Shown: one piece after another, positions 7,706-16,284 of the stretch
How the letters are laid out: every line of letters begins with the position of its first letter
Position numbering within the stretch: position 1 is the stretch's first letter
NCBI GenBank assembly: GCA_043513815.1
Contig: CP121313.1
Location: 3,658,001-3,722,000 of the forward strand
Direction of reading: 5' to 3'
DNA length: 64,000 bases
Source: JANQIO01 sp043513815
GTDB lineage: Bacteria; Pseudomonadota; Gammaproteobacteria; Pseudomonadales; Halieaceae
The notes under the pieces: generated by a model
What the model was told of the DNA's origin: nothing
Database searches by the model: none
Seen by the model: only the letters and a program-made list of their open reading frames with translations
Translations under genes and position numbers: made by a program

Positions 7706-9450
7706 CAGGTTCTCTCCGTCTTGCTGAGCCACATATCGGCCATGGAGCCATTGGGCGCCACATGCATCGGGTAGACGTGTTCGGCGGGATCGACCATCAC
7801 GTCAAGGAACACCAGCTTGTCCTTGAGCGAGAAGGCCTCCTCCATTTTGGCATCCAGGTCGGACAGGTCTTCAACGTGAATGCCCACATGTCCGTAGGCT
7901 TCCGCCAGCCTGGTGAAGTCCGGTAGCGAATCGGCATAGGTGGACTCGGAGTAGCGGCCCTCGTACTGCATGTCCTGCCACTGTTTCACCATGCCCAGGT
8001 AGCCGTTGTGCAGGTTGATGATCTTTACCGGGATGCCGTACTGGCTGCAGGTGGAGAGTTCCTGGATGTTCATCTGGATGCTGCCCTCACCGGTGACGCA
8101 GGCCACGTCGGCATCCGGGAAGGCGAGTTTCACGCCCATCGCCGAGGGCAGACCAAAGCCCATGGTGCCGAGCCCTCCCGAGTTGATCCAGCGGCGCGGC
8201 TTGTCGAACTTGTAGTACTGGGCAGCAAACATCTGGTGCTGGCCCACGTCCGAGGTCACATAGGCTTCACCGTGGGTGGCCCGGTACAGGGATTCAATCA
8301 CCTGCTGCGGCTTGATGGGCCCGCCGGTTTCATAGCGCGGTGCGGTCCACAAACCGTGGGCTGCCCGCCACTGGTCGATCTGTTGCCACCAGCGCTCGAG
8401 TGCCACCGTGTCCGGCAGGTCGGGCTGCTCCTCGCGATGCTGATTGATCAATGCGAGCACGTCTTTCAACACGGCATCCACCGGGCCGACGATGGGCACG
8501 TCAGCCTGCACCGTTTTGGAGATGCTGGTGGGGTCGATATCGATGTGAATGATCTTGGCACTGGGGCAGAACTTGTCGACGGTATTGGTGACGCGGTCGT
8601 CGAGACGTGCACCTACCGCCAGGATCACGTCGGCATGGTGCATGGCCATGTTGGCCTCGTAGAAGCCATGCATACCCAGCATCCCCAGGAACTGGCGATC
8701 CGTGGCCGGATAGGCACCCAGGCCCATCAAGGTGTTGGTCACGGGGTAGTTGAGTGTCTGCGCCAGCTCGATGAGCAATTCGCTGCTGTTGCCGAGGATC
8801 ACTCCGCCGCCGCTGTAGATCACCGGCCGCTTGGCACCCATCAACAGCTTTACAGCTTTCTTGATCTGCCCGGAATGGCCGCGGCTGGCCGGGTTATAGG
8901 AGCGCATCTTGATCTTGCCTGGGTATTCGTAGGGATGCTTGTCGTCCGGCCGTGTGATGTCCTTGGGAATATCCACCACCACGGGTCCGGGGCGTCCCGA
9001 GGTCGCGATATGGAAGGCCTTCTTGATCGTCGCCGGGATATCCTCGGCGCGCTGCACCAGAAAGCTGTGCTTAACGATCGGACGCGAAATCCCGACCATG
9101 TCGGTTTCCTGGAAGGCGTCCTCGCCGATCAGGTGAGATTGCACCTGGCCGGACAGTACCACCATGGGAATAGAGTCCATGTAGGCGGTGGCAATGCCGG
9201 TGATGGCATTGGTGGCGCCCGGCCCTGAGGTCACCAGCACCACACCGGGATTGCCGGTGGCGCGCGCGTAGCCATCAGCGGCGTGGGTAGCCGCCTGCTC
9301 GTGTCGCACCAGGATGTGGGGGATGCTCGATTCATTGAACAGGGCATCGTAAATGTGCAGGACCGCACCGCCCGGGTAGCCAAATATGAATTCGACGCCC
9401 TCGTCCTGCAGCGCCCTGGCGACCATCTCGCCGCCGGAAAGTAATTCCAC
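7705..9450 (-). CDS. ilvI: Acetolactate synthase large (catalytic) subunit
   Basis: A 581-residue ThDP enzyme that condenses two pyruvates to acetolactate, or pyruvate with 2-oxobutyrate. Three domains are visible: the N-terminal PYR domain with the catalytic Glu region (FGYPGGAVLHIYDALF, LVRHEQAATHAADGYAR), the central FAD/DHS-like domain, and the C-terminal PP domain with VTGEGSIQMNIQEL. The frame opens at TTG 9525, but GTG 9450 has GAGG 8 nt upstream and gives the family's usual N-terminus (VELLSGGEMV). I choose 9450. It is coupled to ilvH by a TGATG overlap. Confidence 0.95.
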   Translation of the reverse strand: MELLSGGEMVARALQDEGVEFIFGYPGGAVLHIYDALFNESSIPHILVRHEQAATHAADGYARATGNPGVVLVTSGPGATNAITGIATAYMDSIPMVVLSGQVQSHLIGEDAFQETDMVGISRPIVKHSFLVQRAEDIPATIKKAFHIATSGRPGPVVVDIPKDITRPDDKHPYEYPGKIKMRSYNPASRGHSGQIKKAVKLLMGAKRPVIYSGGGVILGNSSELLIELAQTLNYPVTNTLMGLGAYPATDRQFLGMLGMHGFYEANMAMHHADVILAVGARLDDRVTNTVDKFCPSAKIIHIDIDPTSISKTVQADVPIVGPVDAVLKDVLALINQHREEQPDLPDTVALERWWQQIDQWRAAHGLWTAPRYETGGPIKPQQVIESLYRATHGEAYVTSDVGQHQMFAAQYYKFDKPRRWINSGGLGTMGFGLPSAMGVKLAFPDADVACVTGEGSIQMNIQELSTCSQYGIPVKIINLHNGYLGMVKQWQDMQYEGRYSESTYADSLPDFTRLAEAYGHVGIHVEDLSDLDAKMEEAFSLKDKLVFLDVMVDPAEHVYPMHVAPNGSMADMWLSKTERT

Positions 9451-9957
9451 CGCTCTTACCTCATTCTGCCTCGCACGCACATCTGGCGCGAGGTTCGCGG
9501 GATCAATACGATCGCGCGGATTCAACGAAGTAGCGTCTCAGAAGCAGTACGCTACGCTAGGCGACCTCTGCGCTGGCAACCGGTTTTTCCCGCGAAGGCG
9601 GGGAAGATTCCGGTCGCTATGGCTCGCGTGACGCATGCCCAAAGGGGGGTGCCGTGTTTCACACGAGCCCGCTGTAGGTCGCCCTGCGAGGTAGCGCAGA
9701 TGGTGGCCACGATGCGTGCCAATACGGCGCTCATCGCTTTCGGGTGCCCGGGTGTCGGCGCTGTTCCCGAGCAATCAGTGCCGGGACGCTCACGACCAGT
9801 AACAGGACACGACACAATGCGTGTGGCGCCTGTTCCCACCGCGGGAGCGTGCATTCTTGTCGCTTCTCGGACCTGTGTCAACATCTGGGAAACCCGAGTT
9901 GCACCCATAGGGTACATGGGTTACTTTCGAGCCAAATTCACCCGTGGAGACTAGCTT
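9451..9957. other. Long gap upstream of ilvI with no convincing gene
   Basis: The 507 bp between the divergent ilvI and DUF4124 genes contain only weak short frames without ribosome-binding sites. An imperfect hairpin (TTCCCGC GAA GGCGGGGAA) lies at 9588-9606. The interval is long for a simple promoter region and may hold the ilv leader or an unrecognised small RNA. I saw no leader peptide with runs of Ile, Leu or Val codons. Confidence 0.4.
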
Positions 9958-10428
9958 TTGCGCGGACTAGGTCAAACATTACCCGGCCTGCTGGCAGCCC
10001 TGTTAATCAGCGCTATGCTGGCACCCACCGCTTTGGCGGAACGAGGCTATTACAAGTGGATCGACGGCCGTGGCAACCCGGTGCATAGCGATCGGCCACC
10101 GGCGGCGGGCACCGAATATGAGTTTGTCTCCCAGGATTCGGGGTTGACCCGTCGCGTGACGGCTGAAGAGAACACACAGAACCCACCGGGCTGGGCCAAC
10201 GCGGACCAGAACAACAACGGCAACCCGCAGAATGCCGCCGCGGAACAGGCCGCGATCGAGAAGGATCCGGCGCTTTGTGACCAGGCCCGCGCCAACCTCG
10301 ACACCCTCAACTCCAAAGCCCGCGTGCGCATTCGCGACGATGCCGGCATCCGCTACCTCACCGATGAAGAAAAGTCGGTCCAGCGCAAGAAGGCCCAGGA
10401 CCTGATTGCCGTTCACTGCGGTTCCTGA
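9958..10428 (+). CDS. DUF4124 domain exported protein
   Basis: This 156-residue protein has a signal peptide (about residues 1-27, ending APTALA), followed immediately by the DUF4124 motif YYKWIDGRGNPVHSDRPP. That motif is a small WW-like module common in proteobacterial periplasmic proteins. A Gln/Asn-rich linker follows, then a helical C-terminus with two cysteines (ALCDQ, VHCGS). The start is TTG 9958, with GGAGA 7 nt upstream. Its function is unknown. It is convergent with clpB and followed by an array of hairpin repeats. Confidence 0.8.
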   Translation: MRGLGQTLPGLLAALLISAMLAPTALAERGYYKWIDGRGNPVHSDRPPAAGTEYEFVSQDSGLTRRVTAEENTQNPPGWANADQNNNGNPQNAAAEQAAIEKDPALCDQARANLDTLNSKARVRIRDDAGIRYLTDEEKSVQRKKAQDLIAVHCGS

Positions 10429-10441
10429 CTCTATATAAAAC

Positions 10442-10680
10442 CGCTCTGGCACAGCGCCTCCAAGATGAGCCGGAGGCGCTAGACGTTGGCTTTTCCTTCT
10501 TTATATTAATCGCTCTGGCACAGCGCCTCCAAGATGAGCCGGAGGCGCTAGACGTTGGCTTTTCCTTCTTTATAACCGCTCTGGCACAGCGCCTCCAAGA
10601 TGAGCCGGAGACGCTAGACGTTGGCTTTTCCTTCTTTATAACCGCTCGGGCGCAGCGCCTCCAGACTACCTGACCGAGCG
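10442..10680. repeat. Tandem array of 66-69 bp hairpin units
   Basis: Units begin with CGCTCTGGC at 10442, 10511 and 10577. A diverged fourth unit (CGCTCGGGC) begins at 10643. Each of the first three units contains a 9-bp inverted repeat, AGCGCCTCC / GGAGGCGCT, around a 10-nt loop and a pyrimidine-rich tail (TTTTCCTTCTTT). Units 1 and 2 are nearly identical. Unit 3 has a G-to-A change in one stem arm. The fourth keeps the left arm but pairs instead as CGCTCGG / CCGAGCG. The array lies between the convergent DUF4124 and clpB genes and encodes nothing obvious. Confidence 0.85.
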
Positions 10681-10745
10681 TCCTCTAACAGACACTTCTG
10701 GACCCAGGCGCCGCGCTTGTAAGGATAGGTTGCCTCATTAGCAAA

Positions 10746-10775
10746 CAGCGCCTCCGTATTGCTACGGAGGCGCTG
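10746..10775 (-). terminator. Strong hairpin downstream of clpB
   Basis: A 13-bp perfect stem (CAGCGCCTCCGTA / TACGGAGGCGCTG) with a TTGC loop lies 67 bp beyond the clpB stop. It shares the AGCGCCTCC arm with the tandem array next to it. It probably terminates clpB, although the T tract is short. Confidence 0.55.
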
Positions 10776-10841
10776 AAAGAAGGTGGCAATCAGAATGTCG
10801 GGGCGACGGTGAAGTTCGCCCCGGCTCCCTGGCTGCTAGAG

Positions 10842-13427
10842 CTATGCGGCTACTTTGGCTGAGAAAGTGGCGGTGTTCCCGGCCAGGCTGGCGTGGATAG
10901 TCGAGCCAGGGGGGAATTTGCCGGCCAGCAGGTCCTGGGCCAGCGGATTTTCCAACTGCTGCTGGATAGCCCGCTTCAATGGCCGTGCTCCGTAAACCGG
11001 ATCAAAGCCCACCTCTACCAGCTTGTCCAACAGGTCATCGTCGATCTCCAGCGTAAGCTCACGCTCCAGCAACCGTGCGCGCAGTCCAGCGAGCTGGATA
11101 TGCGCAATGCCGCGAATCTGCTCCCGGGCCAGCGGGTGGAATACCACTGTCTCATCGATACGGTTGATGAACTCGGGGCGGAAATGCGTTCCCACCACGC
11201 CCATTACCGCTGCCTTCATGGCATCGTAGTTGTCTTCCCCGGCCATCTCCTGGATCAGATCAGAGCCAAGGTTCGAGGTCATCACCACCACGGTATTGCG
11301 GAAATCAACCGTGCGGCCCTGGCCATCAGTCAGCCGACCGTCTTCAAGCACCTGCAGCAGAATGTTGAACACATCCGGGTGCGCCTTTTCGACTTCATCG
11401 AGCAGCAGCAGGGAATAGGGTCGACGCCGCACCGCTTCCGTCAGGTAGCCACCCTCCTCGTAGCCAACGTAGCCGGGGGGCGCACCGATCAGGCGAGCCA
11501 CGGAATGCTTCTCCATGAACTCCGACATATCGACGCGCACCATGGCCTGCTCGGAATCGAACAGGAACTCCGCCAGCGACTTGCACAGCTCGGTCTTGCC
11601 GACGCCGGTGGGGCCCAGGAACAGGAAGGAGCCGTTGGGGCGATTGGGGTCGGACAGTCCGGCGCGTGAACGGCGCACCGCGTTGGCCACCGCCCGTACC
11701 GCTTCATCCTGCCCTACTACCCGTTGATGCAGAGCATCCTCCATGCGCAGCAGTTTTTCGCGATCGCCTTCGAGCATTTTCGAAACCGGGATACCCGTCC
11801 AGCGGGAGACGACCTCAGCCACCTCCTCTTCCGTCACCTTGTTGCGCAGCAGGGTTTTCTCACCGGCGTCGGCCTGGCCGGCCTGCTCCAGCTGCTTTTC
11901 GAGCTCGGGAATCTTGCCGTACTGCAGTTCTGACATCAGGGTCAGGTCGCCGGCGCGGCGGGCGGATTCCAGCTCAATGCGGGCTTGCTCCAGCTCACTC
12001 TTGATCTGCGCTTCGCCCTGCACCGTGGCCTTCTCGGCTTTCCAGATTTCTTCCAGGTCGGCAAATTCTTTCTCGACCTGGGCGATATCTTCCTGCAGCT
12101 TTTCGAGCTGCTTGAGGGCAGCTTCGCTGGTGTCCTTCTTGACCGCTTCCCGCTCGATCTTGAGCTGGATCAGCCTACGCTCCAGCCGGTCCATGGACTC
12201 GGGCTTGGAATCAATTTCCATGCGGATGCGGCTGGCCGCCTCGTCCACCAGGTCGATGGCCTTGTCGGGCAGCTTGCGATCAGTGATGTAGCGCTGGGAC
12301 AGCTTGGCCGCGGCGATGATTGCACTGTCGGTGATGTCGACACCGTGATGCACCTCATAGCGTTCCTTGAGGCCCCGCAGGATGGCAATGGTGTCTTCCT
12401 CATTGGGCTCATCCACCATCACCGGCTGGAAGCGGCGCTCCAGGGCCGCATCCCGCTCGATGTGCTTGCGGTATTCATCCAGGGTGGTGGCACCGATGCA
12501 CTGCAGCTCACCGCGAGCCAGGGCCGGCTTGAGAATGTTGGCGGCATCGATGGCGCCCTCGGCCGCACCGGCGCCGATCAGGGTGTGGACTTCGTCGATC
12601 AACAGCACAATACGTCCTTCCTGTTTGGACAGCTCGTTGAGCAACGCTTTCAGGCGTTCCTCGAACTCACCGCGGAACTTGGCTCCGGCCAGCAGTGAGC
12701 CCAGGTCCAGGGAAAGAATACGCTTGTCGCGCAGGCTCTCCGGCACTTCGCCATTGACGACCCGCTGGGCCAGCCCCTCGATGATGGCAGTCTTGCCTAC
12801 GCCGGGATCGCCGATCAGCACCGGGTTGTTCTTGGTACGCCGCTGCAACACCTGGATACAGCGTCGAATTTCGTCGTCGCGGCCAATAACCGGGTCGAGC
12901 TTGCCCTCTTCCGCTCGCGCCGTGAGGTCGACGGTATACTTGTCCAGCGCCTGGCGGGATTCCTCCGCCGCCGGGTCGTCAACGGTCTCGCCGCCGCGCA
13001 ACGCTTCGATGGCAGCGGTGAGTGCCGCCTCGCTGGCCCCGGCGCCCTGCAACAATTTGCCGGCGTTGCCCCCGGCACCCAGCATGGCCAGCAGTACCAG
13101 CTCGCTGGAAATGTAGGCATCGCCGCGCTGTTGCGACAGTTTGTCGGCCTGGTTGAGTACCCGACCGCTGTCGTTGCCCAGGTGGATATCACCGGCACCT
13201 CCCGTGACCCGCGGCAGGGCTTCCAGGGCCTGTTCCGCTGCGGTCTCCAGGCCGGCGACATTGACGCCCGCCTTGGCCAGCAGGGGGCGCGCAACGCCGC
13301 CCTGCTGCTGCAGGAGTGCCAGTAGCAGGTGAACCGGTTCGATGAAATTGTGGTCGCGCCCCACGGCCAGCGACTGGGCATCGGCCAGCGCCATCTGCAG
13401 GGGGTTGGTCAGTTTGTCCATGCGCAT
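10842..13427 (-). CDS. clpB: ATP-dependent disaggregase ClpB
   Basis: An 861-residue Hsp100 chaperone that works with DnaK/DnaJ/GrpE to extract polypeptides from aggregates. The domains in order are an N-terminal Clp-N repeat domain (about 1-150), NBD1 with Walker A GDPGVGKT and Walker B LLIDEVHTL, the coiled-coil M domain (about 410-525), NBD2 with GPTGVGKT and LLLLDEVEKA, and a small C-terminal domain. The full length matches the family. The ribosome-binding site GGAGAGG precedes the ATG. A sigma-32 promoter sits at 13481-13508, so heat induction is expected. Confidence 0.97.
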   Translation of the reverse strand: MRMDKLTNPLQMALADAQSLAVGRDHNFIEPVHLLLALLQQQGGVARPLLAKAGVNVAGLETAAEQALEALPRVTGGAGDIHLGNDSGRVLNQADKLSQQRGDAYISSELVLLAMLGAGGNAGKLLQGAGASEAALTAAIEALRGGETVDDPAAEESRQALDKYTVDLTARAEEGKLDPVIGRDDEIRRCIQVLQRRTKNNPVLIGDPGVGKTAIIEGLAQRVVNGEVPESLRDKRILSLDLGSLLAGAKFRGEFEERLKALLNELSKQEGRIVLLIDEVHTLIGAGAAEGAIDAANILKPALARGELQCIGATTLDEYRKHIERDAALERRFQPVMVDEPNEEDTIAILRGLKERYEVHHGVDITDSAIIAAAKLSQRYITDRKLPDKAIDLVDEAASRIRMEIDSKPESMDRLERRLIQLKIEREAVKKDTSEAALKQLEKLQEDIAQVEKEFADLEEIWKAEKATVQGEAQIKSELEQARIELESARRAGDLTLMSELQYGKIPELEKQLEQAGQADAGEKTLLRNKVTEEEVAEVVSRWTGIPVSKMLEGDREKLLRMEDALHQRVVGQDEAVRAVANAVRRSRAGLSDPNRPNGSFLFLGPTGVGKTELCKSLAEFLFDSEQAMVRVDMSEFMEKHSVARLIGAPPGYVGYEEGGYLTEAVRRRPYSLLLLDEVEKAHPDVFNILLQVLEDGRLTDGQGRTVDFRNTVVVMTSNLGSDLIQEMAGEDNYDAMKAAVMGVVGTHFRPEFINRIDETVVFHPLAREQIRGIAHIQLAGLRARLLERELTLEIDDDLLDKLVEVGFDPVYGARPLKRAIQQQLENPLAQDLLAGKFPPGSTIHASLAGNTATFSAKVAA

Positions 13428-13480
13428 TACTTGAAACCTCTCCGCTGTCTGTGCAGCGACTCTTTGCTTGATTACCCCCT

Positions 13481-13508
13481 AAATGGGGGCAAATAGCCCT
13501 GTTTCAAG
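13481..13508 (-). promoter_or_regulatory. Heat-shock (sigma-32) promoter of clpB
   Basis: On the minus strand CTTGAAA (13508-13502) is followed after 13 bp by CCCCATTT (13488-13481), matching the RpoH consensus CTTGAAA...CCCCAT-T. It lies 54 bp upstream of the clpB ATG. Confidence 0.85.
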
Positions 13509-13515
13509 TATGTGT

Positions 13516-14193
13516 TTAGCCGGGATCTGGCAAGATGCAAAGTCCGGTAACGTTGCGCCCGGCGCCCTTACCGTCGCGGCGAAAGGAATGGAACCGGACC
13601 GGGTCGGCATAGGTACAGACGCCGCCGCCGTACACTGCTTCAACGCCGCAGGCCGCCAGTCGTAGCCGCGCCAGGGCCACCAGGTCCGCCAGGTATTTCT
13701 CACCCCGGGCCCGGAAACAGCCCGCCACCGCGTCGGCCTGTCCCGGCCCCGCCGCATCGAGGAAGGCCTCGCGCAGGTCACCACCCACTTCATAGTGGGC
13801 CTGGCTGATGGCCGGGCCAATCCAGGCCAGCAAGTGTTCAGGAGAACTGACCAGTGCGGCGACGGCGCGTTCCAGTATCCCTGCTGCCAGGCCCCGCCAG
13901 CCGGCGTGTACGGCGGCAATTTCACTACCCGCCCGATTGCAGAACAGCACTGGCAGGCAATCTGCGGTCACCACGCGGCACACCATGCCCGCCGTTGCGC
14001 TGGTGATGGCATCTGCCTCAACGGGCGTGACCAGCCCCTCGGCAGCCACCACCCGCGTTCCGTGAACCTGGGTAATGGGCGGCTCGGGGAGGCCTGCGAG
14101 AGCATCGGGGCGCGCCTCTTCGCCACTGGCGAGAGTGGTTGAAAAGGCCGCAATACAGGCCGGGGCCGGCCAGTCAGGCTGCAGCAGGCTCAC
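13516..14193 (-). CDS. pgeF: Multicopper-oxidase-fold purine nucleoside phosphorylase (YfiH/PgeF)
   Basis: This 225-residue member of the YfiH/LACC1 family contains the metal-site motifs TQVHG, TADCLPVLF and AVHAGWRGL. E. coli YfiH (PgeF) is reported to remove a misplaced L-Ser peptide from peptidoglycan precursors, and other members show purine nucleoside phosphorylase or adenosine deaminase activity. The start is GTG 14193, overlapping the rluD stop as GTGA. This agrees with the family N-terminus better than the longer frame to 14253. rluD-yfiH-clpB is a common gammaproteobacterial gene order. Confidence 0.92.
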   Translation of the reverse strand: MSLLQPDWPAPACIAAFSTTLASGEEARPDALAGLPEPPITQVHGTRVVAAEGLVTPVEADAITSATAGMVCRVVTADCLPVLFCNRAGSEIAAVHAGWRGLAAGILERAVAALVSSPEHLLAWIGPAISQAHYEVGGDLREAFLDAAGPGQADAVAGCFRARGEKYLADLVALARLRLAACGVEAVYGGGVCTYADPVRFHSFRRDGKGAGRNVTGLCILPDPG

Positions 14194-15146
14194 GGCGCAT
14201 CGCAGCGCCGCAGGCAGTCCAGCAACGCCTCCATATCCGCAGGCAGGTCGCATTCCCAGCTCAGGTCTTCGCCGGATGCGGGGTGCACCAGGCCCAGTCG
14301 ACGGGCGTGCAGGGCCTGGCGTGGGAACGCGCGCAGGGCATCGACCAGTTCAGGTTCGGCACCGCGCGGCAGCTTAGGGCGGCCGCCGTACTGGGGGTCG
14401 CCCACCAGTGGGTAGTGAATATGGGCCATATGCACCCGAATCTGATGGGTACGGCCGGTTTCCAGCTGTACCGTGACCAGGGTGTGGTGGGCGAAGCGTT
14501 CAGTCACCCGGTAGTGGCTGACGGCCGGTTTGCCCCCGACGCTGACCACGGCCATTTTCTTACGCTGCTTGGGGTGGCGGCCAATGGGCGCCTCCACGGT
14601 GCCGCCCCCGGTCATCGCGCCGATGGTGACGGCGGCGTATTCGCGGCTCACGGTGCGCGACTGCAATTGCTCTACCAGGCTTGTGTGTGCGCGCAGGGAG
14701 CGCGCCACCACCATCAGGCCCGAGGTGTCCTTGTCGAGCCGATGCACGATCCCGGCCCGGGGCAGTTTGGCGAGTTCGGGATACTGGTTCAGCAATGCAT
14801 TCACCAGCGTACCGCTGCTGTGGCCCGCCGCCGGGTGCACGACGAGGCCCGCCGGCTTGTTCAGCACCAGGATATCGGCATCCTCATAGTAGAGGTCGAG
14901 CGCAATGGCCTCGCCCTGCCAGCTCACTTCTGCCTCAAGACTGGCTGCCAGGGTCAAGCGGGCGCCGGCGGTGACCTTGTCGCGGGGCTTGACGGCGACC
15001 CCGTCGATGAGCAGTTCGCCGCTGCGAATCCAGGCCTGCAGCCGGGAGCGGGAAAAATCCGGGAACAGCTCGGCCGCCACCTGATCCAGGCGCTTGCCGT
15101 GCTGTTCTTCGGCAACAACGGCTTCCTGCTCGATATGCTCCAGCAT
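14190..15146 (-). CDS. rluD: 23S rRNA pseudouridine synthase RluD
   Basis: This 318-residue RluA-family enzyme has an N-terminal S4 RNA-binding domain (about 17-80) and the catalytic motif HRLDKDTSGLMV, with the nucleophilic Asp near residue 138. RluD makes pseudouridines at 1911, 1915 and 1917 in helix 69 of 23S rRNA and is needed for normal ribosome assembly. It is divergent from bamD across 50 bp, as in many gammaproteobacteria. Its stop overlaps the pgeF start by 4 nt. Confidence 0.95.
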   Translation of the reverse strand: MLEHIEQEAVVAEEQHGKRLDQVAAELFPDFSRSRLQAWIRSGELLIDGVAVKPRDKVTAGARLTLAASLEAEVSWQGEAIALDLYYEDADILVLNKPAGLVVHPAAGHSSGTLVNALLNQYPELAKLPRAGIVHRLDKDTSGLMVVARSLRAHTSLVEQLQSRTVSREYAAVTIGAMTGGGTVEAPIGRHPKQRKKMAVVSVGGKPAVSHYRVTERFAHHTLVTVQLETGRTHQIRVHMAHIHYPLVGDPQYGGRPKLPRGAEPELVDALRAFPRQALHARRLGLVHPASGEDLSWECDLPADMEALLDCLRRCDAP

Positions 15147-15196
15147 GGCGGTGTGAGGGCTCCTGTGTTTAAATACGCGGCTCGAAAATATCGCCG

Positions 15197-16123
15197 ATGA
15201 TCATGTTATCACGCACTTTCCCGCAGCCCCGCCGCACCTCCCTCCTGGGGCTGGTGTTTACAGTATTGTTATCGCTGCTGGCGGGCTGTTCCGGCAATGA
15301 CGAGCTCGACCTGCCACCGGGCGCCAATTCCTCCGAGTACGAGCTGTACCAGGAAGCCCAGCGCTACCTGCGCAACAAGAATTTCGACCTGGCGGTACAG
15401 GCCCTGCAGCTACTGGAATCGCGCTTTCCGTTCGGGCGCTACGCCGAGCAGGCACAGCTAGAGCTGATCTACGCCCACTACAGCAATTTCGAACACGAGG
15501 CCGCTATTGAGGCCGCCGACCGTTTCATCCGCCTGCACCCGCAGCATCCCAGCGTGGATTACGCGTTCTACATGAAAGGCCTGTCGGCCTACACCCAGAA
15601 TCAGGGCGTCTTTGAGCGCTGGCTGCCGCGGGATGTCACCCAGCGCGACACCTCCTATGCACGGGAAGCCTTTGCCGAATTCTCCCAGCTGCTGGCGCGC
15701 TTCCCCGACAGCCCCTACGCGCCGGATGCCCGCTCCCGCATGGTGCACCTGCGCAACCTGCTGGCGCGTTCGGAAATCAACGTCGCGAACTACTACTTCA
15801 AGCGCGGCGCTTTCGTGGCCGCGGTGAACCGCGGCCGCTATGTGGTCGAGAACTTCCCCCAGACGCCGGCGGTGGCCGATGGCCTGGCGGTGATGGTGCA
15901 GGGTTATATCCTGCTGGGGCTGGATGAGCTGGCCCAGGACTCGCTGGACGTGCTGGTGCTCAACTATCCAGACCACCCCTCGATAGATGGCAACGGCAAC
16001 TTCATCAGCAGCTACACCGCCGAGGGTATCGATCGCTCCTTCCTGAACAGGGTGAGCTTTGGCCTGCTGGATCGGGCGGCACCGCCGGAATTCAACAACC
16101 GGCCGGCTGAGGGCTCTCTCTAA
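15197..16123 (+). CDS. bamD: Outer membrane assembly lipoprotein BamD
   Basis: A 308-residue lipoprotein with a lipobox (LLAGC, Cys near residue 31) and tetratricopeptide-like helices over about 45-265 (EAQRYLRNKNFDLAVQALQ and following). BamD is an essential component of the BAM complex that folds beta-barrel proteins into the outer membrane. It is slightly longer than the E. coli protein (245 aa) because of a C-terminal extension. Two in-frame ATGs (15197 and 15203) are possible. It stands alone, divergent from rluD. Confidence 0.93.
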   Translation: MIMLSRTFPQPRRTSLLGLVFTVLLSLLAGCSGNDELDLPPGANSSEYELYQEAQRYLRNKNFDLAVQALQLLESRFPFGRYAEQAQLELIYAHYSNFEHEAAIEAADRFIRLHPQHPSVDYAFYMKGLSAYTQNQGVFERWLPRDVTQRDTSYAREAFAEFSQLLARFPDSPYAPDARSRMVHLRNLLARSEINVANYYFKRGAFVAAVNRGRYVVENFPQTPAVADGLAVMVQGYILLGLDELAQDSLDVLVLNYPDHPSIDGNGNFISSYTAEGIDRSFLNRVSFGLLDRAAPPEFNNRPAEGSL

Positions 16124-16160
16124 AGGACTGCTGGCTGGTACGTAGTGTCCCAGGTGTGAT

Positions 16161-16284
16161 GGTCCAGCGGTCATTGTCTTTGAGAAGTGCTTAGTAGGTC
16201 GGGCGCAAACTGGGGGCGAGACCTCCCCGGACACGCTAAATGCATGACATCCCTGTGGCGCTCTGCGACGGCCGTCAGTGGCCG
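16161..16284 (+). repeat. Dispersed palindromic repeat, copy R2 (one arm missing)
   Basis: This copy matches R3 from the left flank (GGTCCAGCGGTCATTG, then AGTGCTTAGTAGGTCGGGCG) through the core (CGGACACGCTAA, GCATGACATCCCTGT, ACGGCCGTCAGTGGCCG). The right arm is absent. The 3' end of nadE begins here, and the last nadE codons and stop (16275-16283) lie inside the conserved GGCCGT...GGCC hairpin of the repeat. Confidence 0.65.

Noticed and set aside
8008..9228. 406-residue plus-strand frame opposite ilvI
   Set aside because: It is antisense to a well-supported gene and the translated sequence shows no recognisable domain.
9552..9917. 121-residue minus-strand frame upstream of ilvI
   Set aside because: There is no ribosome-binding site and no family, and the composition is typical of non-coding GC-rich DNA. 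No branched-chain leader peptide is present.
10430..10780. Possible CRISPR array in the repeated hairpins
   Set aside because: The whole 66-69 bp unit repeats with no unique spacers between short repeats, and no cas genes are nearby.
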